DNA of 44,207 bases from Candidatus Fermentithermobacillaceae bacterium (GTDB taxonomy: Bacteria; Bacillota; Sulfobacillia; Fermentithermobacillales; Fermentithermobacillaceae): contig DULO01000093.1 of assembly GCA_012840345.1 (NCBI GenBank), positions 65,788-109,994 of the forward strand, given 5' to 3'. The notes beneath the pieces are model-generated. The model did not search any database, was not told where the DNA came from, and worked only from the letters and a program-made list of their open reading frames with translations. Of the stretch, positions 7,728-18,166 are shown in pieces (position 1 is the first letter of the stretch; each line of letters starts with the position of its first letter). Made by a program: the position numbers and the translations under genes.

Positions 7728-10397
7728 CTACCGGGGAACGATGTAAGGATCCACATATACCTTTCCACTTTTCACCGTGAGTCTTACGGCCCCGCTCTTG
7801 TCCGTCCGCCATACGGGCAATCCTTGAGACTTGGCGCAATCCAAGACTTCCGGTGAAGGGTGCCCGTACGGGTTCTTGCCCACCGACACCAAGACGGCTC
7901 CGCCCCGGAGTCCCTCATATAGTTCGAAAACCAGGGAATGGACGCTTCCGTGGTGAGGAGCTTTCACTATCCTTAGGCCCGACCTGTCCATGTTGTTCAG
8001 AGTGGAGGATACCAGAGCTGAAGGCGCGTCTCCCCAAAACTCGAATACAACCGGGTCGCTTGCGGAGGTGTCCGTACGGCCGGCATCCGCCCAGACGCTG
8101 ACAATCATGCAGTTCTCATTGGCATCAAGGGAGGATAGGACGAGTCCGGGGTCGCGAGGCTCGACTCTGACGTTCCACTTCCCCACCTTGTAGACACCGC
8201 CCGGAACGGCTTCGATGACGGGGACACCCAGTCCCGCGAGTTCGGCCCCAGTGCCTGGCGCGGTCAGTATCCGGTTAACCCGCACTCTATCGCACAAGGT
8301 CTCGATTCCTCCGGCATGGTCGTCGTGAAGGTGGGACAAGACGCACAGGTCCACCTCTCTGATGCCTGCCCACCTGAGGTAAGCCAGGACCGTTCTCTCA
8401 AGGGCTTCACCTGTCCCCGTGTCCACCATCACCACGCTGTCACCGTACCTCAAAACAGCGCAGTCCCCTTGTCCGACGCTGAGGAACACCGCGCACGGCC
8501 AAGGGACGAACACCCTGACCAGAGAGGCGTACATGAGAGCTGCAGACACCAGCGGCAGCATGAGGCGCCGCGCCGCCCGGAGCGCACCGGGAGTTCGGGG
8601 TAGTCCCGCCCTGGACCTTGCCAGGTCCTCAAGGAACCACACCAGGAGCGCAAGAACGGCGTACCAGCATACAAGCATAGCGCCGGAAGGAGCCGGCAAG
8701 GGAAGCGAGGCCCAAGGAAGGGCCGCCAGGCGGGCCGAGATCACCCTGAGGCCCCTGGCTATCCAGTAAGGAAACCAGCCCAAGTAAGTCATGAGGGATG
8801 GCACGGCGGCGACTATCGCTGCCAAGAGAAGCAAGACAGAGATAACCGCGGCCCACAGTCCGCCTAGAGCGAAGCCGACTAGAGACACTTCCCGGAAGTC
8901 GAGAGCCATAAGGGGCAAAGCAAAGAGCGCCACGCTTATGAGGACGAGAGCGCCTGAACCCCATTTGGCGACAGGAAACGCCTCTTGAGCATCGTCGGAC
9001 TCTGCTCCGCGGCCTCCGGCCCTTGCCCAATACGCGCGGTACCTGCTGCCGGCGAAAGCTCCCGCGGACGCGGCGAAGCTCAGCCGGAAGCCGACGTCGC
9101 TTAACGGAAACGGAGTTGCCCAGACACAGGCCAAAGCGGCCGCCGATAGCCCGGCTACAGGGTTGTACTTGCGGCGGGCCAGGGGTGCCAGTGTCCTCAT
9201 GACCGAGGTCACGCAAGCTCGTATGGCGCCTGCGCTCCATCCGGCTCCCGCGGCGACTGCCACGGCGGCCAGGGCAGCACCAATCCTGGGAAGGCGGTAC
9301 CTCCGGGTGAGCCTTTGTAGGGCGGATTGGGTCGCCCACGAAGCGAGGGTCACGTGAAAACCTGTGACGTTCAAAAAGCGTCCTATGCCCGCGCGGTCCA
9401 AGTTGACCTCATCCTCTGGAGCGAGGAGCGAATCATCGCCCAGCAGAACTGCTTGCATCAGCGCTGCTTCTTCCGTAGGAAGCGCTTTTCCAATGGCAGT
9501 CCTAACCCGTTCCCTCAGTCGCCCGGCGGCGCCAAACACGGCACGCTGCCAATCTATCCGGCATTTCTGGACGGCACCGACTCGGCCTCTCTGCCCCTCC
9601 CCCTCTCTCGGCTCCCCCTCCCGCTGCCCTCTATCCGACTGCTCACCCTGCCCCTCAAGCGTTCCCTCCGCAAAGGGTACCAGCGTCCCCTCCAGCAAGA
9701 CAAAGACCCTCTTGCTCGCGAGGTATTTCCGGTAGTCGAACTCACCCGGGTTCATAGCTCCCATTGGAACAAGGAAGCGCCCACGGACCCGAACCACGTC
9801 TCCTGCTCTCAACTGTTCTGACTGCGCCTGCCCTGTCGTCGGCTGCCCTGACTCTAGCGAACTGGATGGTGACGGACCTACACGTACTGAGGGGTCCACG
9901 CGGACGAGGACGTAAGGTCCCGGGCTCAGTGGCGCGGTCTCGCCTGCGCCCAGGCGGAAGTCGATTATCCGCGCCGTGAAGGAAACCTTGCCTCCCGAGG
10001 TCTTCTCGGGATCTCCCCGGATGATCAGCAAGGTCTCACAGGTGCCCATACCTGCCAACTGCTCCGCGGCTTTCAGGTAGTCTCGCCACAGGGCCAAACG
10101 CCAAGTCCCGAGAAGGACCCCGAAAGCCACCGCCAGCAGCAAGGCACGGTGCTTGCCGCGGCATCGCGCCAAAACAAGGATCGCTGCCGCAACGCACACG
10201 GCAGCTGCAACGCGAATCCAGCCTGACAGTGTGACGCCTGCCCAAGGAGGTAACCTGACAGCGCTCGCGCCGGAGCCGGTAGGCCAAACCACGTTAGAGG
10301 CGGCCAAAGCGGCACACGCCGGAAGCAAGAGCGGGACACGGTGGTAAACGGGATAATCGGAAGGAGGAGTGACCTTCTTAAAAAGAAGCGATGCCAT
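7728..10397 (-). CDS. comEC: DNA internalization-related competence protein ComEC/Rec2
   Basis: Polytopic membrane channel for uptake of single-stranded DNA during natural transformation. The reading frame is 889 residues. It has N-terminal hydrophobic segments and an OB-like DUF4131 region. A highly charged Gly/Glu/Arg/Gln linker (coding 9565-9665) follows, then the multi-span Competence domain (VTGFHVTLASW), and a C-terminal metallo-beta-lactamase domain with VDTGTGE and HLHDDHAGG (about residues 688-697), the putative nuclease. The start is uncertain. ATG 10397 lies in the 3' arm of a terminator hairpin and has no clear ribosome site, so a downstream TTG/GTG start is possible. The DNA receptor gene comEA lies separately, 5 kb upstream. 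Confidence 0.9.
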   Translation of the reverse strand: MASLLFKKVTPPSDYPVYHRVPLLLPACAALAASNVVWPTGSGASAVRLPPWAGVTLSGWIRVAAAVCVAAAILVLARCRGKHRALLLAVAFGVLLGTWRLALWRDYLKAAEQLAGMGTCETLLIIRGDPEKTSGGKVSFTARIIDFRLGAGETAPLSPGPYVLVRVDPSVRVGPSPSSSLESGQPTTGQAQSEQLRAGDVVRVRGRFLVPMGAMNPGEFDYRKYLASKRVFVLLEGTLVPFAEGTLEGQGEQSDRGQREGEPREGEGQRGRVGAVQKCRIDWQRAVFGAAGRLRERVRTAIGKALPTEEAALMQAVLLGDDSLLAPEDEVNLDRAGIGRFLNVTGFHVTLASWATQSALQRLTRRYRLPRIGAALAAVAVAAGAGWSAGAIRACVTSVMRTLAPLARRKYNPVAGLSAAALACVWATPFPLSDVGFRLSFAASAGAFAGSRYRAYWARAGGRGAESDDAQEAFPVAKWGSGALVLISVALFALPLMALDFREVSLVGFALGGLWAAVISVLLLLAAIVAAVPSLMTYLGWFPYWIARGLRVISARLAALPWASLPLPAPSGAMLVCWYAVLALLVWFLEDLARSRAGLPRTPGALRAARRLMLPLVSAALMYASLVRVFVPWPCAVFLSVGQGDCAVLRYGDSVVMVDTGTGEALERTVLAYLRWAGIREVDLCVLSHLHDDHAGGIETLCDRVRVNRILTAPGTGAELAGLGVPVIEAVPGGVYKVGKWNVRVEPRDPGLVLSSLDANENCMIVSVWADAGRTDTSASDPVVFEFWGDAPSALVSSTLNNMDRSGLRIVKAPHHGSVHSLVFELYEGLRGGAVLVSVGKNPYGHPSPEVLDCAKSQGLPVWRTDKSGAVRLTVKSGKVYVDPYIVPR

Positions 10398-10422
10398 AGA
10401 ATGTGACTTCTACGGCATCGCT
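10376..10422 (-). terminator. Rho-independent terminator after the MacB-like permease, overlapping comEC ATG
   Basis: On the minus strand AGCGATGCC-g-TAGAA, a 6-nt loop, then TTCTA-t-GGCATCGCT (10422 to 10387): 14 pairs with one mismatch, followed by TCTTTTT. It lies 18 bp after the permease stop. The comEC candidate ATG (10397-10395) is inside the 3' arm. Confidence 0.8.
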
Positions 10423-10439
10423 GGAAATTCCTTCCTTGA

Positions 10440-11600
10440 CTACTCGCTCCGCAAGGCGTCAGCGGGCTGCAGTCTTGATGCCCTATACGCCGGGTACACG
10501 CCGAACACAAAGCCGACCAAAATCGCGAAACCGAAAGCGATTCCTATCGACATCGGAGCGATCCAAGTCTTAGTGCCCATACGTCGGACAATTTGTGAGG
10601 CCGCGATCCCTCCGATAACGCCCAGAACACCGCCGAAGGAGCAAAGCATAGCTGATTCCATCAGGAACTGGAACATGACCTGGTAACGCTTAGCTCCAAC
10701 TGCCATACGGAGCCCGATTTCTTTAGTACGCTCGGCGACCGCCACCAGCATGATGTTCATCACGCCGATTCCTCCGACCAATAGGGAGACTCCCGCGATC
10801 GCTCCCAACATGAGCGTCATAGTCCGGCTGGATTTCTGAAGTTCATCGATCATGGCCTGCTGGGTCCAAATGTATACCGAATCTGGGCCGTACCTGGCTT
10901 CGAAGATCTTCTTGACCATGAGCTCGACCACCGGGATCGAGTCTTTGTCTTTGGCTTTCAGGTACACTTGGTCGATCCTGTTGGTGCCCCGGTCCCTTTG
11001 GGCCACTGTTATGGGCACCAAGACCATCTGATCGACGCCTTCGCCCATGTTCTGGCCTATCTCCTCAAGCACGCCCACGATCTCGTAAGGCCGCTGGTTG
11101 ATATATATGGATTTCCCTATAGGGTTTCTCCCGGCGAACAGGTCCTGCATGACTTGCCAACCTATAACCGCGACAGGTCTCGAGATTTCAACCTCCACGG
11201 CGGTGAAGAATCTTCCCAGGTACAGATCGTGATTCCTGATCTTGGGGAAGATCTCTGTCACTCCTTGAGCCGAGGCGTATCTGACCTTGCCCTCGTACGT
11301 GACTTCCCCTCCCCACCAGACAGTGGGCATTGCCATCTCCAGGTCGGGGATTCGCTGCACCAGCTCATCAACCTGATCCTGCGTAAGGCGGGTATCCCAC
11401 CTGTTCATATAAAGTTGTAGGATGTTCGTACCCAGGCTCTCGAAGTTGGCTATGACTTCTCTCCTGGCGCCTTCGCCGATGGAAACCAGGGCGATGACGG
11501 AGGCTACACCTATGATTACACCCAGCATGGTCAAAGCTGACCTCATCTTGTTGCTGGTAAGCCCTTTCAGAGAAACCGACAGTATATTGCTAAGATGCAT
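10440..11600 (-). CDS. MacB-like ABC transporter permease (FtsX family)
   Basis: Integral membrane permease of the MacB/LolC type, probably part of a tripartite-like exporter. The product is 386 residues. TM1 is at about residues 20-42 (ALTMLGVIIGVASVIALVSIGEGA), a large extracellular MacB_PCD domain follows, and three C-terminal TM helices begin at about residue 270 (GAIAGVSLLVGGIGVMNIMLVAVAERTKEIGLRMAVGA), the classic FtsX signature. No nucleotide-binding domain is fused and no ATPase gene is adjacent, although MacB systems need one. The gene follows the adaptor gene by 78 bp on the same strand and ends in a strong terminator. Confidence 0.9.
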   Translation of the reverse strand: MHLSNILSVSLKGLTSNKMRSALTMLGVIIGVASVIALVSIGEGARREVIANFESLGTNILQLYMNRWDTRLTQDQVDELVQRIPDLEMAMPTVWWGGEVTYEGKVRYASAQGVTEIFPKIRNHDLYLGRFFTAVEVEISRPVAVIGWQVMQDLFAGRNPIGKSIYINQRPYEIVGVLEEIGQNMGEGVDQMVLVPITVAQRDRGTNRIDQVYLKAKDKDSIPVVELMVKKIFEARYGPDSVYIWTQQAMIDELQKSSRTMTLMLGAIAGVSLLVGGIGVMNIMLVAVAERTKEIGLRMAVGAKRYQVMFQFLMESAMLCSFGGVLGVIGGIAASQIVRRMGTKTWIAPMSIGIAFGFAILVGFVFGVYPAYRASRLQPADALRSE

Positions 11601-11678
11601 CCTGCTACCCCTCCCTTCGGGTCGGACGCGGGCTCAAAGGAACGGCCCGCGTATAGTTCAGCAACACCCGCGGTTCCA

Positions 11679-13244
11679 CTAGTACATAATGGGCTTCATG
11701 CCGCCGCCCGGGTTATTGGGGTCTTCCCTGGTCATGCCGATTACCACTTCCTGTCCCGGTTCCAGGCCGGAGATTATTTCGGCGTACATGTCATTCATGC
11801 TTCCGACCTCTACTTGAACCGGTTTTCTGTTCTTGCCGTCTTTCAGGTCAACATACCAGACGTCGTTTTCCTTATACAGAGCCTCAATGGGGCACAAAAT
11901 GACGTCGGACTTCTTGGAAACGAAGATGTGGGCCTCAGCGCCCATCCACGGGCGCAAGAAACCCGGGTTTACCAGGGATATGGTTATGTTGAACGACGCG
12001 TACCCGTCCCCTGGACTGCTCGCCGCGCCCAACTGCGTCACTTCCCCTTGGACCGTCTGCTGTCCATCACGGCCCCAAACCAGGATGTTGGCAGTCTGCC
12101 CGACCTCTACTTTCGGGATGTCGATCTCGTCCACCCTGAGCATGAGGTTCAAATTGGTGTAGTTCGAAACCCTGGTAACAGACGTTCCCATGCCTATCTG
12201 CATGCCCGGCTTTATGTTGACGCCCATGCACACCCCGTCAATCGGGCTTACGATCTCGAGGTTCTGGAGCTGGGCTCTGAGTCCTTCCAACTCCGCTAGC
12301 TGCTCCTTGTATGCCGCCTGCTTCGACATAGCGTCGTACAGAGCTATCCCCTGCTCAAGCTCTAGGATGACGTTACCGGCTTCAACGTACGTGCCTTCAG
12401 TTACCAGAAGCCGCTTTACGCGACCGCGGAAAGGAAGCGTAACGACCTCTTCCGAACCAAATGACGCCACTGTCGCTCTCTGCTGAAACTCCTCGGTTCC
12501 ATAAAAGATCAGGAGTCCCTCGTCGCCAACCCTGAGAAGGCCTGGGTTTGTGATCTCCACAGCTACATCATAGAAGTAAGCGTCGGCGCCCGCGATAGGC
12601 GTGGAGTTGGCCCTGGTCACGACGCCCGGCTCTTCGCCTGAGAACCTGTCGGGTCGGAAGCCCACCTTTGTACCCACTTTGATTAGGTCAAAGAGGGGCT
12701 TGGGCAATTGCAGCTTTATCAACAGTCTCTGGTCGTCTACTATGGTACATACGACGCTTCCCGCCCCCAGTTCCGTCCCGGCGGAGGCGTTTAGGCCGGA
12801 AATCCTGCCGGATATCGGAGCCTTGAGTGTGAGAGCTGCCTGCGGGTCAACCTGTCCCACCTGGTCAGGAGAAACTCCGAACGCCTTGGCCAGCTCTATC
12901 CGCAGGCTCTCCAAGCTCGCCTCGGCCTGCAGGATCTTCAGCTCCAGCGGACCGGGATCGATTCTTGCTAAGACCTGGCCTTTGGTGACTTGCTGTCCGT
13001 CACTGAAGAAGACTTCTTTGACTATGCCGCTGGCCCCCGCTATGGCGTCCTGCTCTTCGGAAGCCATGAGCTGTCCCCAACCGCGGACCACTACCTCGAT
13101 ATCTCCTCTGGTTATTTCTTTGACGGCCATAACGTAGGTGGTCTTATCCTCGTTTGAAAGCGCCTTAACGCCCCAATACCCCACACCCACGATGGCCAGA
13201 ATCACCACGGGTACTACTATCCATTTAACAGGAAATCGACGCAT
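11679..13244 (-). CDS. HlyD/MacA-type efflux adaptor with two lipoyl-like barrels
   Basis: The product is 521 residues. It has one N-terminal TM helix (about residues 6-28, VKWIVVPVVILAIVGVGYWG) and then an extracellular adaptor body. Two biotinyl/lipoyl-like modules can be traced. The first has GIVKEVFFSDGQQVTKGQVLARIDPG and later APISGRISGL; the second has FRGRVKRLLVTEGTYVEAGNVILELEQG and SPIDGVCMGVNIKPGM. Short coiled-coil segments separate the halves, and beta-barrel and membrane-proximal domains follow. The start is ATG 13244 with GGGGGAGG about 9 nt upstream; the open frame continues upstream to 13397 without support. It is probably co-transcribed with the MacB-like permease. The duplicated layout is unusual but not unique. 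Confidence 0.87.
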   Translation of the reverse strand: MRRFPVKWIVVPVVILAIVGVGYWGVKALSNEDKTTYVMAVKEITRGDIEVVVRGWGQLMASEEQDAIAGASGIVKEVFFSDGQQVTKGQVLARIDPGPLELKILQAEASLESLRIELAKAFGVSPDQVGQVDPQAALTLKAPISGRISGLNASAGTELGAGSVVCTIVDDQRLLIKLQLPKPLFDLIKVGTKVGFRPDRFSGEEPGVVTRANSTPIAGADAYFYDVAVEITNPGLLRVGDEGLLIFYGTEEFQQRATVASFGSEEVVTLPFRGRVKRLLVTEGTYVEAGNVILELEQGIALYDAMSKQAAYKEQLAELEGLRAQLQNLEIVSPIDGVCMGVNIKPGMQIGMGTSVTRVSNYTNLNLMLRVDEIDIPKVEVGQTANILVWGRDGQQTVQGEVTQLGAASSPGDGYASFNITISLVNPGFLRPWMGAEAHIFVSKKSDVILCPIEALYKENDVWYVDLKDGKNRKPVQVEVGSMNDMYAEIISGLEPGQEVVIGMTREDPNNPGGGMKPIMY

Positions 13245-13353
13245 GCTAGGATTCCTCCCCCACGAGCCCTTCTGGATGATCTTCTGGGATATATATGTAA
13301 CATCCTCCAGATGCCATAGACGAACCGCCGCGCTGTTTGTTCCCCAAACCCAG

Positions 13354-13393
13354 AAAAATCGAAAGGCCCGAAGGCTTTGTGCCCCGGGCCTTT
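13354..13393 (-). terminator. Rho-independent terminator after groEL
   Basis: On the minus strand AAAGGCCC (13393-13386), a 16-nt loop, GGGCCTTT (13369-13362), then a T-run matching AAAAA at 13354-13358 on the plus strand. It is placed 19 bp after the groEL stop. Confidence 0.8.
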
Positions 13394-13411
13394 CCAAAGG
13401 AGTGGTTCTCT

Positions 13412-15049
<1,638 letters not shown>

Positions 15050-15071
15050 CTAGCGGATAAGTATTTGCGGG

Positions 15072-15365
15072 CTATTGCTGGACCTTGATAGCCAAGATGT
15101 CCTGCTCGCGCACGACAAGGTGCTCTTCGCCGTCGATCTTAACCTCACTGCCGCTATACTTGGAGTAGATCACCCTGTCGCCTACCTTGACTTCGGGCGT
15201 GAGCCTGGTCCCATTGTCAAGGATGCGGCCGGGTCCAACCGCGACGACCTCGCCTTCCTGGGGCTTGTCTTTCGCGGTATCGGGGAGAACGATTCCTCCC
15301 TTAGTCTTCTCCTCCGCTTGGATTGGTTTAATCACAACGCGGTCGGCCAGTGGCTTTAGTACCAA
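15072..15365 (-). CDS. groES: Co-chaperonin GroES (Hsp10)
   Basis: Heptameric lid of the GroEL chamber. The product is 97 residues beginning (M)[28 protein letters not shown], with the mobile loop KTKGGIVLP and the roof region [20 protein letters not shown]. The start is TTG 15365: AAGGGGGG sits 7 nt upstream and the protein then begins at the conserved position. An open frame continues to 15425 through the CIRCE region and is not credible as coding. First gene of the groESL operon. Confidence 0.96.
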   Translation of the reverse strand: MVLKPLADRVVIKPIQAEEKTKGGIVLPDTAKDKPQEGEVVAVGPGRILDNGTRLTPEVKVGDRVIYSKYSGSEVKIDGEEHLVVREQDILAIKVQQ

Positions 15366-15418
15366 GAAGAAACCCCCCTTGTGTTGTTGTGCCAGTGCCT
15401 TGGGTTGGGCACCTGTTG

Positions 15419-15445
15419 TTAGCACTCTCGGTTGGTGAGTGCTAA
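15419..15445 (-). promoter_or_regulatory. CIRCE element (HrcA operator)
   Basis: TTAGCACTC (15419-15427), N9, GAGTGCTAA (15437-15445): an exact match to the CIRCE consensus. It lies between the promoter and groES, so HrcA should repress groESL and heat should relieve it. No hrcA gene is in the window. Confidence 0.97.
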
Positions 15446-15454
15446 CCGAAGGAT

Positions 15455-15484
15455 ATTATAGATACAGCCAGAAAGCGTTGTCAA
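15455..15484 (-). promoter_or_regulatory. Sigma-A promoter of groESL
   Basis: On the minus strand TTGACA (15484-15479), an 18-bp spacer and TATAAT (15460-15455): both hexamers are perfect. Transcription would start just before or within the CIRCE element. Confidence 0.88.
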
Positions 15485-15549
15485 CATTAGGCATGTGGGT
15501 TTGCGGGTCGTGGCACAGTGTCCGTGATGCGGAGCCCGTGACAAGAGTC

Positions 15550-16278
15550 TTATCTGACGACGATCAGGGGGGCCATCTTCTGATATGTCTTCTCGCCTAT
15601 GCCGGGAACTGCCACGACATCGTGAGGATCTTTGAAGGGCCCGTGTTCGGTGCGGTAGGTTATGATCGCGTTGGCCAGTGAAGGGCCGATCCCCGGCAGC
15701 GCCTCAAGTTCTTTTGCAGTCGCGGTGTTAAGGTTTATGGGGAAACTCACGCCGCCTGAACCAGAGTTGCCGCCTCCTGTCGATCCCGCTCCGGCTCCAC
15801 TTGTTCCTGCCATACCGGTCCAACCTGGGGGCAGACTCTCCCCTTTCCGGGGCACATATACTTTGTCAGAATCCCTGAGCACCGCCGCCAGGTTAAGCAT
15901 GTCCAAGTCCGCGTCATCGGCGGCTCCCGCCAGTTCAATGGCGTTGTGTACCCGTTGTCCTTCTATCAACTCGTAGACTCCGGGTCTCAGCACGGCGCCT
16001 GCCACGTGCACTACGATAGTGGGGACCTCCGGGGAACCGTCTTTGAGTCCGGACGAAGGACTGCCGTTATCCAGGTTGTCGTCACCCTGGTCTCCTGGAC
16101 CCGAACCGCCCGAAACCGGATAACCCTCAAGTCCGGTCCCGATACCGTCCTGGCCGAAAGGCTCAAGCACTACCCCTGAAGATGACGGCCAGACTCCGTG
16201 CCACCAGAGACTGACGGCCCCGATGAGGAACAAAGCGGACACGAGGTAGATAACGATATCCACGCGGTAGCGGTTCAT
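15550..16278 (-). CDS. comEA: ComEA family DNA receptor (SLBB plus helix-hairpin-helix)
   Basis: Membrane-anchored double-stranded DNA receptor for transformation. The product is 242 residues. The N-terminal TM helix is at about residues 8-28. An SLBB domain follows (IVVHVAGAVLRPGVYELIEGQRVHNAIELAGA), then a Gly/Ser-rich linker. The C-terminal two-hairpin HhH region has INLNTATAKELEALPGIGPSLANAIITYR and VVAVPGIGEKTYQKM. In many Bacillota comEA is directly upstream of comEC; here groESL and an export cassette lie between them. It is divergent from degV across a 258-bp gap. Confidence 0.93.
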   Translation of the reverse strand: MNRYRVDIVIYLVSALFLIGAVSLWWHGVWPSSSGVVLEPFGQDGIGTGLEGYPVSGGSGPGDQGDDNLDNGSPSSGLKDGSPEVPTIVVHVAGAVLRPGVYELIEGQRVHNAIELAGAADDADLDMLNLAAVLRDSDKVYVPRKGESLPPGWTGMAGTSGAGAGSTGGGNSGSGGVSFPINLNTATAKELEALPGIGPSLANAIITYRTEHGPFKDPHDVVAVPGIGEKTYQKMAPLIVVR

Positions 16279-16480
16279 GGCCCCAGTCTATCACATTTCC
16301 CAGGTCTTGGAAATAGCCGGAGGTCTCTCCTACAGATGCTTCCGATGGTCCGCCTCCTTTTTTAGCCACCTTGCAGGAAACCTGCCTGTGCGACCAGAAA
16401 ACCTTTTATGTGCGGAAACTTCTGGATTCAGAACGCTTTTCAGCCTCAAAGCTCGAGAGTTACGGAATTACGGCCTGAAC

Positions 16481-16494
16481 CCGGTAAATACCGG
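16481..16494. promoter_or_regulatory. Perfect palindrome upstream of degV
   Basis: CCGGTAAATACCGG is a perfect 14-bp dyad 43 bp before the degV start, in the comEA/degV divergent gap (16279-16536). It is a candidate operator. No convincing promoter hexamers were identified, and no other element was seen in the gap. Confidence 0.35.
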
Positions 16495-16536
16495 AGTTAT
16501 CCCGCTGTCAACGCAACACCAGAGAGGAGCCTCACC

Positions 16537-17385
16537 ATGAAAACAGTTCAAATAGTTACCGATAGCACAGCTAGCCTGGATCCGGAGGTGATCCGGAGGC
16601 ACGATATCAGCGTGGTCCCTCTCTGGGTGCAAGTCGGAGAAGAATCCTACAAAGACGGCGTTACGCTCTCAACCGAGGAATTCTACAAGAAGCTGGATGG
16701 CCCCGTCCTTCCCAGCACTTCATCCCCGCCGCCCGGCGACTTCGTGGAAGTCTACAGGCGGCTGGCCAAGAAGGCTAAGGACATCCTCTCCATCCACCTT
16801 TCCCGCGACGCTAGCGCCACTTGTCAAGCAGCCGAGGTGGCGGCAACATCGGTCTCAAACGAAGCGGACGTCACCGTCTACGATTCCAGATCGTTTTCCA
16901 TGGGTATCGGTTTTCTGGCCATGGAAGCGGCCAGATCAGCCGTGCAGGGTCTCTCTAAAGACCAGATCATCGCCAAGTTGGACTCGTTGAGAGACCGAGT
17001 CTATACCTACGTCGCCATCCCCACGCTGAAGTATCTTCGGAAAAGCGGCAGGGTCACGCAAGGTCAGGCGATTTTGGCCTCCATCCTGTCCATAAAGCCC
17101 GTGCTTGAGATACGCGATGGGATAGTCAAGGTAGTTGACCACGTCCGGACGTATTCGGGCGCGTTGGCGAGGCTGCTTGACCTTGCCCAAGAAAAAGCCG
17201 GGAACGTTCCGACCGTCGTAGCCGTCATGCATGCTAACGCCAGAGAAGAAGCGGAGAAGTTCGCGGTTTTGGTCAAGAAGCGGCTCAACGTAAAGGAGTT
17301 GTTCATCGGGGAAATGGGCCCGGTTCTTGCGGTTCACGGCGGACCCGGGATGATCGGAATCGTGTTTTACAACGACAAGCACTGA
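16537..17385 (+). CDS. DegV family fatty-acid-binding protein
   Basis: The DegV (FakB-like) family binds a fatty acid, and some members present it to the FakA kinase for acyl-phosphate formation. The product is 282 residues. The N-terminal VQIVTDSTASLDPEVIRRHDISVVPLWV is diagnostic, with the S/T-rich ligand loop (SSPPPGDF) and IHLSRDASATCQAAEVAA next. The C-terminal domain contains YLRKSGRVTQGQA and VHGGPGMIGIVFY. The start is ATG 16537 with GAGGAG 7 nt upstream; the open frame extending upstream to 16408 has no support. No fakA is visible here. Confidence 0.93.
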   Translation: MKTVQIVTDSTASLDPEVIRRHDISVVPLWVQVGEESYKDGVTLSTEEFYKKLDGPVLPSTSSPPPGDFVEVYRRLAKKAKDILSIHLSRDASATCQAAEVAATSVSNEADVTVYDSRSFSMGIGFLAMEAARSAVQGLSKDQIIAKLDSLRDRVYTYVAIPTLKYLRKSGRVTQGQAILASILSIKPVLEIRDGIVKVVDHVRTYSGALARLLDLAQEKAGNVPTVVAVMHANAREEAEKFAVLVKKRLNVKELFIGEMGPVLAVHGGPGMIGIVFYNDKH

Positions 17386-17504
17386 ATCCAAAAAACCAAC
17401 GTCAGACTCGTCCCGGCCGACACGCTCCAAGAACCGCCACGAGGATAAGGATGCCGCAAGAACTAGGTGCCCGCCAGGGCAAACTAGTTTTCTGGAGGCG
17501 ATGG

Positions 17505-18092
17505 ATGATGGCCGGTATGGAAGCAGAGCCACATGCGGCACGCGAAGTCCATTCAGCACATGCGGTTCCGGAAAGACCTTCTCTCGGAATTCCCGGTCCG
17601 GAATCCGTGCCTGAGGTAGTCAGCGTCTTTGAGTTTTACCGGGATGAAGCGGCTAAGTGCGCGGAGGCCGAAGCTTGCCTGGCCGGTTGCGTCCTCCTGG
17701 CGTCGGCGCTGGAAGCTTCTCTGCTTGCCATGACTCGCTGCTTCCCTGAAGAAGTCGAGGAATTCGTCAAGTCGTCCGACGCTAAGGAGTTTTCTAGGCC
17801 GCCGAAAGACTGGGGCCTGTCTCAGTTGCTGCTCGTGGCCAAAGGACTCGGCTGGCTCCCCAACAGCAAAGATGAAAGCGCGAGATTCGACCCCAGACGG
17901 GCGCAAGTAGGCGACCTGGTGGAAGTGGTCAGGATGGTGCGAAACCTCATCCATCCGGCTATCTATCTCAGGGAATACCCGGGAGAACCTCTTAGTTGGA
18001 AAGCTCTGGAGGTCTCGTTTGGGATCCTGGACGCCACTTGCTCCTGCCTCGCCGCCAAGATCGAGGAAGCGATGAAGGCCAAGAGGCTCTAG
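17505..18092 (+). CDS. HEPN-like hypothetical protein
   Basis: The product is 195 residues and was not recognised with certainty. It is alpha-helical and Ala/Glu-rich in composition, with the segment VRMVRNLIHPAIYLRE near residue 145, which resembles the R-N-x-x-H(P) signature of HEPN-fold proteins. No N-terminal membrane helix is seen. The start is ATG 17505 with GGAGG at 17494-17498; ATG 17451, also with an acceptable site, would add 18 residues of unconvincing sequence. It follows degV and converges on the yhaN-like gene. RNase or toxin activity should not be assumed from the motif alone. Confidence 0.6.
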   Translation: MMAGMEAEPHAAREVHSAHAVPERPSLGIPGPESVPEVVSVFEFYRDEAAKCAEAEACLAGCVLLASALEASLLAMTRCFPEEVEEFVKSSDAKEFSRPPKDWGLSQLLLVAKGLGWLPNSKDESARFDPRRAQVGDLVEVVRMVRNLIHPAIYLREYPGEPLSWKALEVSFGILDATCSCLAAKIEEAMKAKRL

Positions 18093-18166
18093 CCAGCGCC
18101 CGCGCGCGCAAGGCCGGCATCAAAGGATACCGACAAGTCGTGCGGACGCAGGCCAAAGCCTCATAG

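Noticed and set aside
6589-7746. Plus-strand 385-codon open frame
   Set aside because: Antisense to the VanW-type lipoprotein gene, whose signal peptide and domain are clear.
13245-13397. Longer efflux adaptor starting at 13397
   Set aside because: The extra segment crosses the groEL terminator and has no ribosome site; ATG 13244 has a strong one.
15366-15425. Longer GroES starting at 15425
   Set aside because: It would translate through CIRCE and the ribosome site; TTG 15365 has correct spacing and matches the GroES N-terminus.
18093-18166. Terminator between the HEPN-like gene and the yhaN-like gene
   Set aside because: No hairpin with a T-run was visible in this short convergent gap.
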